A stretch of 64,000 bases of DNA from positions 246,697 through 310,696 of the forward strand of contig NZ_SRXO01000006.1 in assembly GCF_008360935.1 (NCBI RefSeq), in the 5' to 3' direction. The DNA is from Siccirubricoccus phaeus. Lineage in GTDB: Bacteria; Pseudomonadota; Alphaproteobacteria; Acetobacterales; Acetobacteraceae. Positions 61,294-64,000 of this stretch are shown here, in pieces (position 1 is the first letter of the stretch; every line of letters starts with the position of its first letter). The notes beneath the pieces were generated by a model, which saw only the letters and a program-made list of their open reading frames with translations, ran no database searches and had not been told where the DNA came from. The translations under genes and the position numbers were made by a program.

Positions 61294-62230
61294 CCGCCGC
61301 GTAGCGCTCCGCATCCTGCCGCAGCAGGGCGGCGGCGTGGGCGCTGCTGCCATTGCCCGGGATGAAGCCGGCGGCCTCGATGCGCGGGCGCAGCACCGGC
61401 TCCGCCAGCGCCGCGCCCACCGCCGCCGCCCAGCGCTCCCGGACCGGGGCCGGCAGGCCGGGCGGGCCCATCAGCATGTACCAAACATTGGCGTCGAAGC
61501 CGGGGAAGCCGGATTCGGCGACGGTCGGCAGGTCCGGCAGCCAGGAGATGCGCTCCGGCATGGTGGTGGCCAGCGCCCGCACCCGCTCCCCGCGGATATG
61601 CGGCAGGTAGGTGGGGAAGGTGTCGATGGCGAGGTCGATGCGCCCGGCGAGGATCTCGTTCACCGCCTGGCCGGTGCCGCGGAAGGGCACATGCGTCATG
61701 CGGATGCCGGCGGCGGCGGACAGCAGCTCGGCCGCCAGGTGCTGCTGGGTGGCGACGCCGGAGGAGGCGTAGTTCAGCCCCCCCGGATCGGCCTTCGCGG
61801 CAGCGATCAGCCCGGCCAGGTCGCGCGCCGGGGAGGTGGTGGGGACCACCGCCACCAGCGGCACCGTGGCGGCGAGCGCGATGGGCGTCTGGTCCTTGTA
61901 GATGTCGAAGGGCGGCGGCGTCATCAGCGGCGGCACCACGGCGGAGGCGCTGACGGTGGTCATGTAGACCGTATGGCCGTCCGGTGCCGCGCGGGTACCG
62001 GCTAGGGCGGCGAGGGTGCCGCTGGCGCCCGGCCGGTTCTCCACCGCGATGGGCTGGCCGAGCGCCTGCTGCAGCGCCGGCGCCAGCAGCCGGGCGATGA
62101 TGTCCGTGCCGCCGCCCGGGGCGAAGCCGACCAGCATCGTCACGGGCCGGCTGGGCGACCAGCTTTCCTCGGCGCGGGCAAGGGCGGGGGCGGCGAGGGC
62201 GGCGGTGAGCAGCAGGCGGCGCGTGGTCAT
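61262..62230 (-). CDS. Tripartite tricarboxylate transporter (Bug/TctC) substrate-binding protein
   Basis: Periplasmic receptor of 322 residues with signal peptide MTTRRLLLTAALAAPALARA. Family motifs: TMLVGFAPGGGTDIIARLLAP, IAVENRPGASGTLAALAG, LNYASSGVATQQHLAAELL and HVPFRGTGQAVNEILAGRIDLAID. GGAGGAAC precedes ATG 62230. The 3' end overlaps the phosphopantetheinyl transferase gene by 32 bp, tail to tail. No TctAB is near; the ligand is unknown. It is divergent from a second Bug gene. Confidence 0.93.
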   Translation of the reverse strand: MTTRRLLLTAALAAPALARAEESWSPSRPVTMLVGFAPGGGTDIIARLLAPALQQALGQPIAVENRPGASGTLAALAGTRAAPDGHTVYMTTVSASAVVPPLMTPPPFDIYKDQTPIALAATVPLVAVVPTTSPARDLAGLIAAAKADPGGLNYASSGVATQQHLAAELLSAAAGIRMTHVPFRGTGQAVNEILAGRIDLAIDTFPTYLPHIRGERVRALATTMPERISWLPDLPTVAESGFPGFDANVWYMLMGPPGLPAPVRERWAAAVGAALAEPVLRPRIEAAGFIPGNGSSAHAAALLRQDAERYAAVIRQAGIRIE

Positions 62231-62559
62231 GGGCGTTCCTCCGGGCGTTGTCCCGATGACTAGAGCAAGATGCGGCCAGGCGGAATCACCCAACCGATCT
62301 TCGCCTTGAAAAGAAGAACAACCAGAGCCGTTTAGGCCGCCCGGGCGGGCCCGCCGGCGAGGCGGCGGAGCAGGTGGCGCTGCAGGGTCCCGCGGGGCAT
62401 GGCGGGCGGGGCCCATTCCGCGGGCACCCCTTGCCCCTTGCCTGGTCAGATCGCGCATGGCTGCGTGGAATTTCGGCTTGCTGCCGGTGGGAAGCCGGTT
62501 GCTGCGTCGCAGCATGGCGGGCAGGCTTCCCCGATCCTCGATTGCCGGGAGCCATCGCC
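62231..62559. other. Divergent non-coding region between two Bug genes
   Basis: No gene is recognised. CTAGAGCAAGATGCGGCCAG at 62260-62279 starts a segment loosely like CTAGAGCGTGATCGGTTGAG at 63659-63678, so a degenerate dispersed repeat may be present. The middle has a modest AT-rich patch (62290-62335) suitable for a promoter. GGGAG near 62547 is the ribosome-binding site of the plus-strand gene. Confidence 0.45.
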
Positions 62560-63516
62560 ATGCGTCTGGTCCTCCTCCTCGCTGCCCTGCTGCTGCCGGG
62601 GCTTGCCGCGGCGCAGAGCATCACCCGCGATGTCCGCCTCATCGTGCCCTATGCGCCGGGCGGCACGGTGGATCTGCTGGCCCGCATCCTGGCGGATGGG
62701 CTGGGGCCGGCGCTGGGCGGCCGCAACGTGGTGGTGGAGAATCGCAGCGGCGCCGGCACCTTCATCGCCATGCAGGCGGTGGCGAATGCGCCGGCGGATG
62801 GCCATACGCTCTCGCTGGCGTCCAACGGCGTGCTCTCCACCGCCCCGGTGCTGCCGGGCATGCAGATGCCCATCGACCCGGACCGCACCCTGCTGCCGCT
62901 GGCGAACCTGATCCGCGTGCCGATGGTGCTGGTGGGCAAGCCGGATGCGCCCTTCACCACGCTTCAGGGCCTGATCGACTACGCCAAGGCCAATCCGGGC
63001 AGGCTGAATATCGGCCAGTCGGGCCTCGGCGGCGCCACCCATCTGCTGGCGGCGCGGCTGATGCATGCGGCCGGGATCGCCATGGAGATGATCCAGTATC
63101 GCGGCGGCACGCCGGCGCTGCTCGACATCATCGCCGGCAATGCCGATCTCTATTTCAGCCTGCTGCCGGAATCCCTGCCGCATATCCAGGGCGGGCGGCT
63201 GCGCCCCATCGCCTTCACCACGGAGGAGCGGAATCCCGTCCTGCCCGAGGTGCCGCTGGCGAAGGAGACGCTGCCGGGCTTCACCGGCGATGTCGGCTAT
63301 GGGGTGGTGATGGCGGCGGGGACCCCGCCTGCCTGGGTCGCCTTCTGGAATGCCGAGATCAACAAGGTGATGCAGCGGCCGGAGGTGCGGGCCCGCATGG
63401 AGGGGCTGCACTGGATTCTGGTGAATGGCTCGCCCGAGGCCTATCGCGAGGCGCTGGCGGAGGAGCGGCGGATCTGGGGCGCCGTCATCGCCGCTGCGAA
63501 GATCACGGCTGGTTAG
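62560..63516 (+). CDS. Tripartite tricarboxylate transporter (Bug/TctC) substrate-binding protein
   Basis: Periplasmic receptor of 318 residues with signal peptide MRLVLLLAALLLPGLAAAQ. Motifs: RLIVPYAPGGTVDLLARILAD, VVVENRSGAGTFIAMQAVANA, LNIGQSGLGGATHLLAARLM and IQYRGGTPALLDIIAGNADLYFS. GGGAG lies eight bases before ATG 62560. It differs enough from the neighbouring divergent Bug protein that they are not a recent duplicate. Ligand unknown; no membrane subunits nearby. Confidence 0.93.
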   Translation: MRLVLLLAALLLPGLAAAQSITRDVRLIVPYAPGGTVDLLARILADGLGPALGGRNVVVENRSGAGTFIAMQAVANAPADGHTLSLASNGVLSTAPVLPGMQMPIDPDRTLLPLANLIRVPMVLVGKPDAPFTTLQGLIDYAKANPGRLNIGQSGLGGATHLLAARLMHAAGIAMEMIQYRGGTPALLDIIAGNADLYFSLLPESLPHIQGGRLRPIAFTTEERNPVLPEVPLAKETLPGFTGDVGYGVVMAAGTPPAWVAFWNAEINKVMQRPEVRARMEGLHWILVNGSPEAYREALAEERRIWGAVIAAAKITAG

Positions 63517-63662
63517 CATTTTCAACTCCGGCGGAATCGCCGGACGTCTCGGAAAATGCGGCCAAACGAAGGGCTGGAGCGGTTCGCCGAGCGCAGCCGA
63601 GGCGAAACCGGCCCAGTGTCCCGACTCCAAAGTCCTCCGGACTTCGTTCTCGGGCCACTAGA

Positions 63663-63706
63663 GCGTGATCGGTTGAGGTCGAATCGACCGAAACCGTGAA
63701 TCACGC
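63663..63706. repeat. Imperfect palindrome next to the IS481-like transposase
   Basis: GCGTGAT-C-GGTT (63663-63674) faces AACC-GTGA-ATCACGC (63692-63706), with an inner GGTCG-AAT-CGACC. It starts at a CTAGAGC block (63659) and lies 15 bases before the transposase stop codon. It may be the insertion-sequence end, a terminator, or a dispersed repeat. Confidence 0.5.
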
Positions 63707-63720
63707 GACCGAACAATGAG

Positions 63721-64000
63721 CTAGGTGTTTGGTCCCGGGATGAGGTGGTGCGGTTTGATTTTGAAGATGGTGGGGTCCTTGGTCCAGGCGTCGCAGACGG
63801 CCTGGAAGGGGGTTCGCCATCGGAGTGCCTTGAGGTGTTTGGCGAAGTTGTAGGCGGTGATGAAGGCCAGGATGTGGGCTTTGAGGGTGCTGAGGTCGGG
63901 GTAATGGAAAGCCTTGATGGTGGCGTCCTTGACCGTGCGGTTCATCCGCTCGGCCTGACCGTTGGTCCAAGGATGGTAGGGCTTGGTCAGCCGATGTTGG
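63721..64000 (-). CDS. IS481 family transposase, C-terminal part (continues beyond window)
   Basis: The minus-strand frame is open to the window edge and encodes the end of a DDE integrase-core transposase: HRLTKPYHPWTNGQAERMNR, with the last catalytic Glu in GQAER, then DATIKAFHYPDL, FITAYNFAKHLKALRW and a C-terminal HLIPGPNT, characteristic of IS481 members. An internal ATG at 63945 is not the start. About 92 residues are visible; whether the element is complete cannot be judged. Confidence 0.9.
   Translation of the reverse strand, partial: QHRLTKPYHPWTNGQAERMNRTVKDATIKAFHYPDLSTLKAHILAFITAYNFAKHLKALRWRTPFQAVCDAWTKDPTIFKIKPHHLIPGPNT

Noticed and set aside
62260..62345. Second copy of the palindrome found at 63659-63706
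   Set aside because: Only the first bases (CTAGAGC and GAT) and a GAATCAC piece match; too little to call a copy.

Overview
The window is about 70% GC, almost fully coding, and reads as a chromosomal segment of an alphaproteobacterium, most likely Acetobacteraceae (Roseomonas-like). The reasons are the short-form ProS and the block proS, lolC/E, lolD, dnaE, together with the many solute-binding proteins and class III CoA-transferases typical of that group. This assignment is by gene content and codon style only; there is no rRNA here and I found no tRNA.

Layout. 1-7.4 kb is housekeeping: proS (5' end outside the window), a LolCDE-type permease/ATPase pair and the replicative DNA polymerase dnaE. 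7.6-18.9 kb is catabolic and accessory: four SDR oxidoreductases, an EF-G paralogue, two peptide-type ABC solute-binding proteins without permeases, a MntA/HepT toxin-antitoxin pair whose HepT is frameshifted, and a CaiB-type CoA-transferase. 18.9-26.3 kb holds a TauD-family dioxygenase and a GSA-type aminotransferase divergent from a heterotetrameric sarcosine-oxidase operon soxBDAG. 26.5-29.4 kb holds a FAS1-like dehydratase, a CoA-transferase and TrmO, the last three coupled by ATGA overlaps. 29.5-31.6 kb is a coupled minus-strand operon: an unannotated 50-residue membrane protein, XpaC and TelA. 31.6-40.8 kb carries a CRYL1-like dehydrogenase, a serine hydrolase, a CHAP protein, RidA, an SGNH hydrolase, a Gfo/Idh/MocA oxidoreductase, an HDAC-family deacetylase and an aldo/keto reductase. 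40.8-45.4 kb is UDP-xylose synthase followed by a type I secretion ABC protein and its HlyD adaptor. 45.5-57 kb contains a DUF1489 protein, Bug/TctC proteins, a broken Uma2 gene, ilvD, a large alpha/beta hydrolase, a GSCFA-WcbI pair, a luciferase-like monooxygenase, an AroE paralogue and an RraA-like protein. 57.1-61.3 kb is the most unusual locus: a single protein with an acetoacetyl-CoA-synthetase-like adenylation domain, a carrier domain and a thioesterase, divergent from an Sfp-type phosphopantetheinyl transferase, with a 7-4-7 palindrome between them. The right edge enters an IS481-like transposase.

Structure outside genes. The gaps are rich in repeats. One family is BIME/REP-like: a TTCG- or GAAG-loop hairpin next to a second hairpin whose stem changes in sequence but keeps pairing between copies (about 3.8, 29.4, 42.3, 47.9 and 54.3 kb). 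The 47.9 kb copy appears to be interrupted by a 155-bp element with perfect 17-bp terminal inverted repeats. A second GC-rich family (1.3, 21.2 and 27.7 kb) supplies the ribosome-binding site of lolC in one place and encodes the N-terminus of a CoA-transferase in another. A six-unit tandem array of two alternating 46-48 bp unit types lies at 35.5-35.8 kb. All functions are inferred from reading translations; no database search was possible.
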